Notes under the pieces: generated by a model
Seen by the model: the letters and a program-made list of their open reading frames with translations, nothing else
What the model was told of the DNA's origin: nothing
Database searches by the model: none
Part shown: positions 1 through 10,900 of the stretch, in pieces
Layout of the letters: each line of letters starts with the position of its first letter
Numbering within the stretch: the first letter of the stretch is position 1
Program-made: the position numbers and the translations under genes
From: Symbiodinium sp. CCMP2592
Taxonomy: Eukaryota > Sar > Dinophyceae > Suessiales > Symbiodiniaceae
Direction of reading: 5' to 3'
Assembly (NCBI GenBank): GCA_905221615.1
Contig: CAJNDT010002890.1
Coordinates: 1 to 64,000 of the forward strand
DNA: 64,000 nucleotides

Positions 1-190
1 GTTCGAGCTGGCTTGAGAAATACATAACCTCAACAGATGCACACAGTGCTGGGTATCCCCGTCGTGGCCAATGTCTTGCTTGCCGCATAGCTTGCAACAT
101 GTTGCCTTCGTCGAAAGGCTTCGAATATTCATGAACAAGGCCAGTGATGGAGCCTGCATCACGCTGGCCGTGCCTTCGATATTGATGTCT

Positions 191-376
191 TCAAGGTTCG
201 AACATCAAGTGGCGATCTCCTGTGTGAGCGTGGATATTTGCAAGATTGCCAGCGCTGGTGGCGGATGTCAAAAACAGGTACATCGATGTTTGCCGCTCTT
301 GAGTGATAATATCTCGAATGAGAGGGTTTGAACAGAGACGGCCAGGCAGCATTGCTTCCAGACAATGATCGAACAA
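191..376 (-). CDS. coding-like segment, host gene fragment
   Basis: This open minus-strand frame reads like protein (it contains FDHCLEAMLPGRLCSNP and ends MFEP before a stop). It lies in unique, non-repetitive DNA unlike the telomere-like filler to the right. No domain was recognised. It could be part of an exon; a second overlapping minus frame is also open, so the frame is not certain. Confidence 0.35.
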   Translation of the reverse strand: MFDHCLEAMLPGRLCSNPLIRDIITQERQTSMYLFLTSATSAGNLANIHAHTGDRHLMFEP

Positions 377-402
377 AGATGCATTACCTGGAGCTAGAAA
401 GG

Positions 403-627
403 TCAGACTGGCACGCCTGGAGAAGCACCCATCGAGGACAACGGATTGGGACTTTCCTGAAGCAGGCGAACAACACTCTCTTGTGATGATCGATCCGCCC
501 GCTTGCCGGACAGCTCGTCGTTCCTTTTCGGCGCTGTAGATATGCGAACTTCGTTCCCAGTGGCTGGGAAAGCGAGCAGACGTCTCTGCAGAAGGACATG
601 CACAAATGTCTTGTGCGTGAAGAGCAT
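403..627 (-). CDS. coding-like segment, host gene fragment
   Basis: A minus-strand open frame of about 74 codons in unique sequence, with protein-like composition (VRISTAPKRNDELSGK, SSQESVVRLLQESPNP). An overlapping minus frame is also open. It probably belongs to the same transcription unit as the two neighbouring segments. No family was recognised. Confidence 0.35.
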   Translation of the reverse strand: MLFTHKTFVHVLLQRRLLAFPATGNEVRISTAPKRNDELSGKRADRSSQESVVRLLQESPNPLSSMGASPGVPV

Positions 628-631
628 TTAA

Positions 632-817
632 TTAATCCATGCACAGGTCAGCGCCGCTGAAACAATCATCCATTACCCACCATTCTTCTCTGCAGCCAAC
701 ACAGGTTGGCGGATGACGGAATCTGCACTCTGCACAAACCACGCGTAGTAAACTCTGCAGCAAGGAGATGTCGGCACGGAGTATGCGCAAGTAGGCTAGG
801 AAACAGGACGCAGCCAC
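632..817 (-). CDS. coding-like segment, Cys-rich
   Basis: A minus-strand open frame containing a cysteine cluster (VCAECRFRHPPTCVGC, a C-x2-C...C-x2-C arrangement that could bind zinc), followed by an acidic/aromatic tail and a stop. It is immediately upstream of the 403-627 segment on the same strand. A zinc-binding exon is an inference from the cysteine spacing only. Confidence 0.38.
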   Translation of the reverse strand: MAASCFLAYLRILRADISLLQSLLRVVCAECRFRHPPTCVGCREEWWVMDDCFSGADLCMD

Positions 818-999
818 CCGTAGAGCTTCTCAGTGCACCTTGACAGATCCACGGGCGACGGTGGAACCTATACAAAGTACATGTAGGTGTCGCACCATCG
901 AAGCTGGTGAACCGACGTTAGATCGAGATATGCCTCTGCTGACGGGATGCCAGGAATACACAGCTCCATGCTATCCGCTGTCCAATTGCAAGTCGATGA

Positions 1000-2070
1000 A
1001 CTAAACCCTAAACTTCCCAAAACCCTAAAACCCACGCTGACCCTAAGCCCTAAGCCAACAAGCTGGGTCTCCGTGCGTTCAGGGTTTTGGGGATCCAAAA
1101 CCCTCTGCGCTAGACAAATATCCTCAGTAGAGTCAGGAAGGACGGGAGCCTCCTTCGGGGAAGTACCCACTACCCGGAGCCCTACAGGTGTAATCTTAGA
1201 GTCTTGGGGTTCCTTGCATAATACTTACCGGAAATGGGGCTTCCTTCATGGGGGCCTGAAACAACCAGCTTCTTCAAAATCCTATCCGCGCTATCCAACA
1301 AAAACTCGTCAGAAACTGCAAACCTAAACTCTGCACACCCTAAAACCCCAGGAAAAACTACTAAATCTCTATACAGCCTAAGAGCCCCAACACTTGGTGT
1401 CGATTTCAACAAAGTTATTATCATTAAGGCTCTCTGGCTCTGTGTTAACACAATACGGGAAACCAACAACTTTCCCAAATGGATAGCGAGTACAAAACCC
1501 GCTGTGAGTCGGAGTTTCGGATGGCAGGCAGTTGGGGGTTTCCGAAAATTTTTTAAATTAGGGGACCCCAAGACAGTACCCTAAATAGTAGGATCCTTAT
1601 TATGAGTCAGGTACCCCTAATTTTCGGTATCTCCCAGTTCGGAGGCTGTATTGACGCCCCAAACTTCGCTTCGGGGCTGAGAGTCTAGGGTTCCTTTAAA
1701 GGGACCCATAAGGGTTCTTTACGGGATCCATAGGATTTATAAGGGGTTTAAGGGTTTAGGGTTTAGGGTTTAGTGGCAGGGAGTAGTTTAAGGTTTGGGG
1801 GCTTGGAGGGTTTATAGTGGCTCGGGCGTAGTTTAGGGTTTAGGGCTTAGCGGTTAAGGGGTATCTTACGGTTTCAACCAGAGCGCCCAAGACCCCATGT
1901 AGTTAAGTTAATAGACGGTAGATCATATCATTCACTAACCGTTCAGAGGGATTTTGGGCTAACTGCGCAAGTCAAGAAAATTCTCTACGGGTTCTATACG
2001 GGATCTATGCGGCGCGAGAAGGGTGCGATGGGTTTGAATACGGCATAAAGACTCTGCAAAGCTGCTAGAG
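1000..2070. other. noncoding filler with telomere-like repeats
   Basis: AC/T-rich CCCTAAA-type sequence on the left flips to TTTAGGG-type sequence on the right. Near 1,690-1,740 there are short palindromic motifs of the kind 'ttcctttaaaggg'. Open frames here are by-products of the repeats; no credible exon was seen. Confidence 0.6.
1537..1640. repeat. palindromic element, family G
   Basis: Arms 'tccgaaaattttt' and 'cctaattttcgg' enclose 'agtaggatccttatta'. The same layout recurs at 24.2, 32.3, 34.7, 36.2, 44.4 and 55.0 kb. Confidence 0.75.
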
Positions 2071-2244
2071 GGCATTATGGAGGGTAGGGTTTAGGGTTTG
2101 CTGGTGGGATGCATGGTCTGGGGTGGAGATTGTACTTCATCCTGAACCGAGCGCCCAAAACCATGCTCGGCTTCCCGCAGTTATTTTGCAGGCTGTCGGG
2201 ATTGATTGCATCCGAAGTTGGTTCAAGCGCCGCGAGCTCTGCGA

Positions 2245-2514
2245 TCAGGGCGGAGGGTCGCCAGCAAGGGAACAGGCCACATCGCTGGGTTCCAGCACAT
2301 CTAGGAGGGCCGTCAAGTGCCCCCTTTCGGGTGTGCGGGGGGCCATCACCCGCACCGTGTCCGTGTTCTGTCTTACTGACAGCAATGTTGCCGCCTCGCA
2401 TGCAAGCACATAGGGCTTCAGCAAGAACTGTTTTTTGTACTCGTTGTCTTCCATCGTCTTGAGCATTCGCAGTGCCCCAGTCCAGCATGCAAAGTCTGTC
2501 ATGGCCATTATCAC
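2245..2514 (-). CDS. candidate exon, host gene
   Basis: A minus-strand open frame of about 89 codons with natural composition (MAMTDFACWTGALRMLK, KQFLLKPYVLACEAATLL, TPERGHLTALLDVLEP). Possible acceptor at 'cattcttag' and GC donor after 'cttgctg'. A longer ORF in another minus frame (2,075-2,575) overlaps but is Gly/His-rich and less natural. No domain was recognised. Confidence 0.45.
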   Translation of the reverse strand: MIMAMTDFACWTGALRMLKTMEDNEYKKQFLLKPYVLACEAATLLSVRQNTDTVRVMAPRTPERGHLTALLDVLEPSDVACSLAGDPPP

Positions 2515-2519
2515 TAAGA

Positions 2520-3574
2520 ATGGCTGTCAAGCCTGTTGAGTTGTGGCAGTGGTGACATTGATAGCTGATAATCATGTTGCTGTTGATGCTAGTCTGCTAG
2601 AGTTAAACTTCATGACCGCGGCTACGAGGATGCTTCAGGGGCTTTTGGGGGCTACGGTGTGGAGATTCGGAAAATGTCGAGAGCTTCGGCTTCAGGGATT
2701 GCGGATGAAGCTTAGTGTGCTTTGGGGGTCCGCATCATGTTCCCAAGTTCTAGAACACTAAACCTGCAGGCCCTCCCTTAGAGCCCAAGACATCCAGAAT
2801 GCCACCCTACACCCTTTTCCTTCGACCTCTGAAACCCCGAGACCCGAAAAAGTGAATCACCCTAAGTCGCGAATTTCCAAAACCCTGCACCCCAAAACCC
2901 TCCACAACCTGCCAAAGCCTGAATCCGGCAACCTGGAACCCCCCCTCAAAAAAACACACCCCGGCCGGCCTCAGCCGACAGCAGCGTGAAGGCCAGAAAG
3001 CAAGGGAGAAAAGACATGAATCCGAAGAGTCGATTTCGACCCGAAGTCCGCAGAGAAAAGAAGAAGACAACAAGACCAGCTCAACAATAGCTGAATAGTA
3101 ATAACTGACTTGCTTATAGACTGTAGTAGGGCCCTATAAAGTGGACTTCGGGAAGGACTCCCCGAGGTCGTTTGCTGAAACGGAGGGTTTCGGTAGAGCA
3201 AAGACGGCTGCAATGGCGCAGGTCGGCGGTTTGGGGTTTAAGATTTAGGGCTCAGGGTATAAGGTTTAGGGGAGACCTGACAAAGTATAGTCCTGACATT
3301 CAGGGTTCCGGGCATCTGCACTGCAGCGGATAATACGACAAGCCGCAAGCCATTCACCCACAGGCCTAAACACCAAGGCCGGAAACCCTGCAACCCTCAA
3401 GCCCTAAATCCTGAACTCCTAAACACCCCACCTGTGGCCCACATGATTTGCGCTTTAAGGGAAGCCTCACCAACCTAACCCTAAATCCCAAACCCAAGAA
3501 GGCAACTATCAGGAACAGGATCTGGGTTTTAGTGCTCCAGAACACATGAAACATGCGAACTACTGAGTAAGTAC
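2520..3574. other. noncoding, telomere-like filler
   Basis: CCCTAAA-like sequence and GC-rich spacer. A short minus-strand stretch near 3,150-3,195 after 'ttcag' (ANDLGESFPKSTL) could be a mini-exon but has no clear donor. Confidence 0.45.
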
Positions 3575-3665
3575 TCAAGAGGCGAGCGGAATCGGCGTGC
3601 GGATGCTGTCTGCCGGATGTAACGGCAGCCGTTGTATGCTGTGCTCCCAAACGCAATGGGTTTAG
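3575..3665 (-). CDS. candidate exon, 91 nt
   Basis: Acceptor 'ttttcag', then an open frame reading KPIAFGSTAYNGCRYIRQ and on to RFRSPL, then donor GTACTT. It is embedded in telomere-like filler, which makes the natural amino-acid composition stand out. Function unknown; it may continue the gene whose exons lie right of the retrotransposon. Confidence 0.5.
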
Positions 3666-4173
3666 CTGAAAACTCAAAATGCTTTCTTGTTCAGGACTGG
3701 AGCCAGAAAAAGGCACTCTGTGCGGGGTAGGGTGTAGGGGAATCAGACCTCCACAAAACCCAAGACCAAGCGCTTGAAATTTTAGGAACATGGATTTGAG
3801 TCATAACACGAGGACCCATGGGAACTAACACTGCGCGTATGGAATTTCATTCGCAGTCCTTGGACTCACATAAGAAGCCATTTCGCTCCAAAGAGTATTC
3901 CTTGAAGTCACAGTAACAGTCACGTCTCTTCTCAATTCAAGTGCTATCCAATAACGACATCCCAAATAAGTAACCTGTAAACCCTTGAAAAGCCGTGTTG
4001 AAGCTTCCAGACAAGCCCGTTAACAGCTTGTTGGGTATTGGGTAGTACCGGGCTTTCAACAGGGTCCTGCATGGTTTTTACATTCATAAACCTATTCTGG
4101 TGCTCATATAAGTGCGCTTCTTGAAAGTGGGGGGTCCCTGCATAGCATCTCTGCGAGAGGACGGCCTCATCAC

Positions 4174-4209
4174 CATGCAGTAGCGTTGGAAGTTGATCCG
4201 GCTGGCACC
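4174..4209 (-). CDS. candidate mini-exon
   Basis: Acceptor 'cttgcag' and donor GTGATG bracket an open frame reading CQPDQLPTLLH. The frame stays open to 3,944 (95 codons in total), so a longer coding segment is the alternative. Confidence 0.35.
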
Positions 4210-4448
4210 CTGCAAGACGGGCAATGGTCATTCGGAACCTCCTTGAATTCTTTTAAGGCTTCCTTTACGTTAAGAGTTCCTTCAAGAGATCCTTTAAGGA
4301 TTCCTTCATTGGTTCCTTGAGGGTTCACTTTCTGGGTGGAAGGGGAAAGGGGCAGCCCTATTCAACCCTCATTAGGCTCATCAGGGGTTACCCCCCTTCC
4401 GTTACGGCCCTTACCCCTAAGGGTCCTTATTTTCTTATCAACTGGGAT

Positions 4449-4601
4449 CTATAGAATACACCAAAACCGTTAAGCCATGAGCGAGACTACGGCTCTTTTA
4501 ACTCAGAGGGCTTGGGCACGAACGTCACGGTATAGTATACACAACATGATGACTGTACACGACCATACAAACTCCTACGCAAGCTGCGATGCAAAACTAC
4601 A
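4449..4601 (-). repeat. 3' LTR
   Basis: 153 bp, matching 17,664-17,816 at all but one base (a at 4,581 versus t at 17,795). On the minus strand it begins TGTAGTTTTGC, with the usual TG start. The other end (TATTCTATAG) lacks the usual CA, so that boundary may be off by a few bases. Confidence 0.95.
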
Positions 4602-4613
4602 CCCCCCTCACCT
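4602..4613 (-). other. polypurine tract
   Basis: On the minus strand AGGTGAGGGGGG directly abuts the TG start of the 3' LTR, the expected position and composition of a plus-strand primer tract. Confidence 0.85.
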
Positions 4614-4923
4614 AAAGGCACGGTCACTGCATCCAAAAACACAGCATACCTTCGCCTGCAGGTGGAAGAGCGCTTCGGCTCGGAGTTTGACGATCGGCGT
4701 GGAGTTGCCTCCCGCGTCATCAGTTCAGCAAAAGTACATGTGACTATCGTGTGCCTCGAGGAAGGGTGCGAAAAACTACATGCAAGCTTTTCTTCAAATG
4801 CAAGACGCTGGTTTCAGCGTGGAGCAAGGATGATAGGAGTTCGCCGCACAGCCACTTGAAAAATATCATAGGCCGGGTGAACATCCCTCTTGCTCGAAAG
4901 AATCAGACTACTGGGTCGGCTTA
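4614..4923 (-). other. retrotransposon 3' untranslated region
   Basis: About 310 bases between the pol stop and the polypurine tract. No conserved coding frame was seen; it presumably serves as 3' UTR of the genomic RNA. Confidence 0.6.
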
Positions 4924-7900
4924 TCAGTTCCAACGCCATCCGCGATTGCGCCACTCACGCCAGTTCTGGTTGTCCCAGTTCTGGCCGCTCCATGTTCCCC
5001 AGGATGACGAAGACCAATTCTGCCACCAGGATTGATTATCCCAGTCCCAGTCGCGGTTGGTGCGATCGGCGGCCTCGGCGTTAGCCGGGCTTTTGCCTTT
5101 TCCCTTCTCTGCTGCTCGGGCATATGTAGAGCCCTTGCCACCATCTGGCGGATGCTGCTGGGCATACTTCGGCTGGGCAGCACGACTTTGATTGGCCTTT
5201 TTGATGGTTTCATCAACCGTCTCCACCATGAAGGGTAGGTCCTTTGCCAAAACGGTCTGCAGGTCCGTACCCACTGCAGCGGGATCGTAGTTGAGGAAAT
5301 CCACCTTGCCGTGGCCAAAAGTCTGTAGACGGATGCCCCCCTTTTGCCTGGCGATGTTGTGAGCGAAATCTTGGAACGAAAGGATGGCTCCGTACCATGT
5401 AAATGCTACTGGCGTATCCTCCGGCGTGGACGTTAGTCCCGCTGCGCACAACTTACCGCCAATGCCATCGTCTCCGGTAAAGAAAATGATACGACACTCT
5501 GGAACCTCGTCCGTGCGGGTCTGGTGCGTGGAACTCGCCGCTCTGGAGGATCCAATAGCCAGCATGCGTTGCGATCGAGTGCGGCCAGGGTTCGGAAGGT
5601 AGGCGAAGCAGAGGCAGTCGAGGGCACGGATCGTTCTGCGTGTGTATCCCTCTTTGGCCATTGAAATTGCGTATTCATTGTCATGATTGAACCTCGCCAC
5701 GCAATCAGTGTAGCCCTTTTTCATGGCTCTCTGCTTTGCCACTTTGGCTTTCCGAATAACCTCGCCTTCTAAGGAGTTCATGCCACGGCCGGCGACATCT
5801 TTCGATGCGCTTTGAAGGCTTGGCCTCACTCCCACGCGTTCAGCGGCATCACCCATCTCCTGAAGCAGAGCTTCACGCCCACGTGCCAACAGCGTCCGTC
5901 TGCCCTGTGCCTTCAATTGACCTGGTCGAACTGGCCCTCCGCATTGAGAGCAAATCCTTTGGCCTTGAAGACACTCAGCTTTGCAGTGGTAGCATTTGAT
6001 TTTCTCCAAAAACGCGGCGGATGGCTTGGTCTCACTACCAGCATAAAGTACTGGTTCTGGCCTTCCCACCGGCTCCTGGATTGCTTCGACTGGTGTACCC
6101 TCAGCATCCAGCGTCACCGTTGTCGCCATTCCGTCACCGATGTACACAGTCCTGATTGGAGGACCCGGCTGTGCAATGATGGTGCCTGGTTCAACAAGCG
6201 GCCTCTCCTCTACGGAGGGCATTTGCTCATCATCAGGAGCTTCATCGTCGTCAGCCTTTGCAGGGGCATCGGTGATGGCCAACGATCCCTCAAGCACATC
6301 AGCGACATCTGGAATGGGCGGTAGGGATGTTTCCTCAGCTGGAAGGGTACCATGTTCTTCATCAATAGGCGGTGCGAAATTGTCCTGAGTCGTCTCCTCA
6401 GCCTCGGGTTCATCAAGAACAATATCGATGCCGGCCTCAGCGTTAGCTGGGCTTTCACCTTGTTCCGCCTCATCAGGAGGGACAGCGCCTCCCGCACGGG
6501 ACCAAAGTACGACATCGCGTTGCGTGTCATTGATGAACAAGATGGTCGAGCCGGGCACTGCCTCGGAGCACAGTATGCCATCAGACTCCGTAAGGAATAG
6601 GTCGCAACCAGCTTCGAGGACCTCCCGGGTGTCAAAGACGATCTCAATTGGTGCGCTTGCACGGAGTCCTGAACGTGCCTTTTGCTCTTCGAGCGGCAGC
6701 GGCGCAAAATAACAATGCGCCTTCTCAGAACCTCCAAAACCAGGCAACAAACGATCTTCCAGAATCGCATACGCCGCATCATGTGTTGTTCGATGATAGA
6801 GTCTGGGCGGCGCCTTATCAATCGGGATCAACGGCCTGCCCTCTCGGGCGGCATTAGCCAGCTCTTCAGAACGCTGCAGTGTAAGATATGCCTTTGCAAT
6901 AGAGGCATTGTCGAGCTGCAGATTGCTGGAGTGGCCTTGCGTACAACCGACGTAGACCGGAAAAGCCGGTTGGCCAATTGCATCGGCAGCACTGTCCATT
7001 GGTCCGCGAAACATAAGGCGCTGTTTGTTGTCGGTGGCGATCATGTCGAGGAGGCTTCCTAAACCGATGTCGCTTCCAGGTCTGCATCGATTAGCAACCT
7101 CAAGCACTTCCATGGCTAGTACCCATGGCCCGCTCCACGATCGCATTTTAAATTGATTACCCTTGTTTTCGAAGTTGCCCCTGATCAGTCCAGTGACAAA
7201 TGTGACCATCTTGTGGTCACATCTGGGGTAGTGTAGGCCTGGCGTCATGTCTTTTTGGAACACTTCGATGTACTGGTCGGCCTCCTCTTGCGAGGGGCAT
7301 TCGTTCCAGTAATCATACAGGGTAATGCCAGTCATCTCGGCGAAGTCGTAGGTGTCATTCAGGAACCTCATTCCGCGCGATCCCTGCACTGCGAGCTTGG
7401 TCAATCGCTGCTTGTCGGCCTCAGCCTTTGCGAGGCGAGCTCTTTTTGCAGCGTGCTCGGTGCCAGAGTCGCCAGACAGAATGCCTCCACCATAAATGGA
7501 TGCGTCGATCGGCATTGGTCGAATATCGCCAGAAGACGAAGCCGCAGTACTCGCCGGGGTAACGGCCTCCACCTTAGGTGGGGCTTTGTTCCATTCCGGC
7601 GAATTGATCTCCTCTTCTGTTGCGAAAACACCGGGCGCGACGCTGATGACATTCTGAATCTTCATCTCCTTGAGGATGTCGGGGACCTCAGGCGCAGGCA
7701 GTTCGGCGTGACTTTCGTCACGCTTCTCCTCCCAGTATGCGTCGTCCCACGGATCCTCCTCCGTTGGCTCCGCCTTGACCTGCTTGCTTCTCGTCATCCT
7801 CGCAAGAGCCGCTTGCAGGACATGGTTATCCACTGCGTAGCGACCACGGGAATCAAAATAATTTTCAGCAAGCAGTGATTGGAAAGCGGCTTCGCCCATT

Positions 7901-10900
7901 TTCGCTATCGCTCTGGAGGCGTAGCGCTCGGCGATCTCGATCTGCATGATGTGGGCTAAACCCGAAACCATCTTGCGGCGGGATTCGCTGTCCTCGCGGA
8001 AATGGACGTTGTCATTATAGAGCGCCAAATCTCCAAGGAAGGGGTGGATGTCACAGGCGGCGAGTCCTCTACGGACCGCTTCGTCCTTGAATCGCGCAAT
8101 GCATTCATCGAACTGCTTTGGCAACCCGTAGACGAAGCTGCGAATTCCTGTGCAGATCACAATGGACCCCACATATGGAGAACGGCGCTGCAGGTCTGCA
8201 AGCGCTTCAAGGTTTTGGCAAACTCTCCGACAGATCTTTTGCCAATCTCCGCGGGCCTCTATGGGCGATTGATGGTCCCACCACGTCGGGACGCCGGGGC
8301 TGCAAAATATCCCGTATCTGCCGACGATCTCATTCGCCATCCAGACAATCTGCACGTCCACCAGCAACTCTTGGTCGCCAGAGTAGCGCAGAGCCGTCTG
8401 GTCACAGCGGATCTGAGCCCTCTCCCGAAGTTCGGACAATGTTTTGCCCCACAGGGGTTCGTAAATTATCTCCCTGTATTGCAGATAGACCCCCGAGCTC
8501 GCTGCCTTCAAATCCGAGGAAAGGTCCGTCCTCGTTCTCTTGCCAGCAACGAAAACAGTCGTAGAGTCGGAGAGGAGGATGAGCACCCGCTTTCGGCCTC
8601 GATTTTCATCGGGCTTTAGTTGCGACATGCCAGACTGCGTCAGTGCTGCCACTCGGTTGAGCCCAGGATATCGATCCGTTTCAAAGCAGTTGTGAGCAGC
8701 CACTTGCACCGGCATGTACTGAAAAAGTGCTCGCAACTCTCCTTCGTCAATCGACTCTTGGAAGCCTATCGACTCGTGACTGATGACGGCCGCCCAAAGC
8801 TGGCGGCCCCAAAAATCGGCCACCTGCTCTTCGTAGGTCGCCATCGCTCTTCTACTCTCAGCTGCTACCACGGGACTAGGACCCGGCCTCAGCGTTAGCT
8901 GGGCTTTAGTTGTACAATAAAGCGATGACCAAGCTGCGCATGCCAATCCTTCATGTACCTTAGGTCCATCATTATCCTTAGTGGTATGCACTTGCCAATC
9001 AGCATGCAATACCGAAACCTTGGTTTTCGATGTCCTTAGTCGTCCACAGTCCTGGGTAGCTTCGAGCAGCAGCCGCTTCAATCGAAAAGACGATGCAAAC
9101 GTAAGCGAACCGCTCTTGTGCTTCTCAAGACCGAAATCGTGTACCAACTTCACAACAGCAGGCAAACACCACATCGGATTGTTGGTCGATGCTTCCAGCA
9201 GGAGGTGAGGCCTAAGTCGTTTAGTTAATCGGCATAACGACATCAACGATTTCAGACATTTGTTCCATTCGTGGTCCGGCAGCGATGCAAAGTAGAGAAT
9301 CGGTTTAGTGCTTCCCCCCTCGTCGCAGAGGGCACGAAGATTGTTAGCGATTTTTGACATAGCTTTCGGATTCATGGTTTCAAGTTTGTTCGGGACAGGG
9401 ATAACACGACAGGAATCATTTCCTGACAAGGTGGTTTCACTAGCGTTCCCAAAGTCAAGCAAAACCCTGCGAAAGTCCATCGGCCTCGGCGCGAGCCGGG
9501 CGTCTGCAGGAGCGGCCGCCGCAGACCCGAGCCTAAAGCCGTGTTTGTTGAGGGTTTCAAGATCAGTTGTGGAAAGCTTGGGAAAACCACGAGAGGTATA
9601 CGCGGTGATAGAAAAACGTTTTCCAGTATAAGGCAACACGCAGTGTTTCTTGGCTGGGTCAAAGACAAAAGGTTTGCAATGGGTGTCATGCACATCCCCT
9701 TTGATGGAACGTCCTTGAGCGTCTTTCTGGAACTGCGCCTTAGTATCCGAAACAGTCTGATCTTCAACCCACAATCCACCTCCTTTGTGGTCACCAAAGC
9801 TAACCATCAGGTTCTTAGAACCCTTTAAGTTATGGGAATCAGCATGAACCTTTGCCATGTTGTCCTTGCTAATCACCACTGAGGTCCATGTGAAACCTGA
9901 GTCGGGAGAATGAGCTTTCACGAACTCATTCAAGTACCTGGCAACTGCGGGATACCTAGTAGTGCTTCTGGTAACACCTTGCATTCCACCGTGTGTCCAA
10001 GTTCCGTACACTTGATAATAGCCTTGTTTCTTTGATGCAATGCGAGGTCGCTTGGATTTCCTAGCTGTATGATTTGATGCAATCTCTTCACACAACCTTT
10101 CCAAAGCATCACAGCCGTACTCCTTCAGGCGGGAAAGTTCTGAAGCAACCATTTCAACCTCCTGAATGGCAGCAGCTGCTTTAGCACGTTTGCCTTGAAC
10201 CTCGTGTGGTGTAGGAGAGCGGCCTGGCTTTTCAGCCGGCTTCGCATTCTGCGCATCAGGTACATGATTGATGAGCCTAAGCGCGTGTTCCCACTTACCA
10301 CGTTCAGCAAACGGTTTTGTGAAGATGTCTGCGACCTGTTCTTTGGTATCAACATTGATCATGTTGAAATGGCCCTTTTCGAACTGTTGCTTCATCCATG
10401 CAAACGAAAGTCGTTGCGTCCTATCGGTGTGACGAAGCTTTTCACTGTCACCTTTCGCAATGATGGTGATTGTAGCTTGGTTATCTTCTAAGAACTGAAC
10501 CTGAAACTTTTCAGAAAGATGAACATCCAAGCCATTTATATCCGCGACCGAGCGTCCTTCATGACTGAGTTCACCATACCTGATTGCATCAAGCTCCGGG
10601 TCAATCCTTGCAACGATTGTTTCCGTGACTTTAGGTGATTCCGCCGGCGGCCTGGTCTTTCGACCGGCTGCATTAGCGGTAACCTCTCCCCAAAGGTAAC
10701 ACCACAAGCTTAAGCTAGGCAGGCCTTGTGCTCTGATGCCGTGATTCGCTGAAACTACTTCACTTTCGGTGCTAGACGTCGTGATGCTGGTCTGTTTCTT
10801 TGAAAAAGCATTCAACGGGTAGTAAGTGTTGGGCCCAACCAAGAACAGTGCGCATCCTGATGTGGACTTGGAATCAAATTCTCCTGCCCAATCGGCGTCC

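Noticed and set aside
947..1584. Overlapping plus and minus ORFs of 100-129 codons
   Set aside because: They consist of CCCTAAA-derived codons, overlap one another and start at non-ATG codons; composition is that of filler.
7416..7440. GCCTC...GAGGC hairpin in pol
   Set aside because: It begins CGGCC but the inner helix does not match and the closing GGC is missing; not counted as a cassette.
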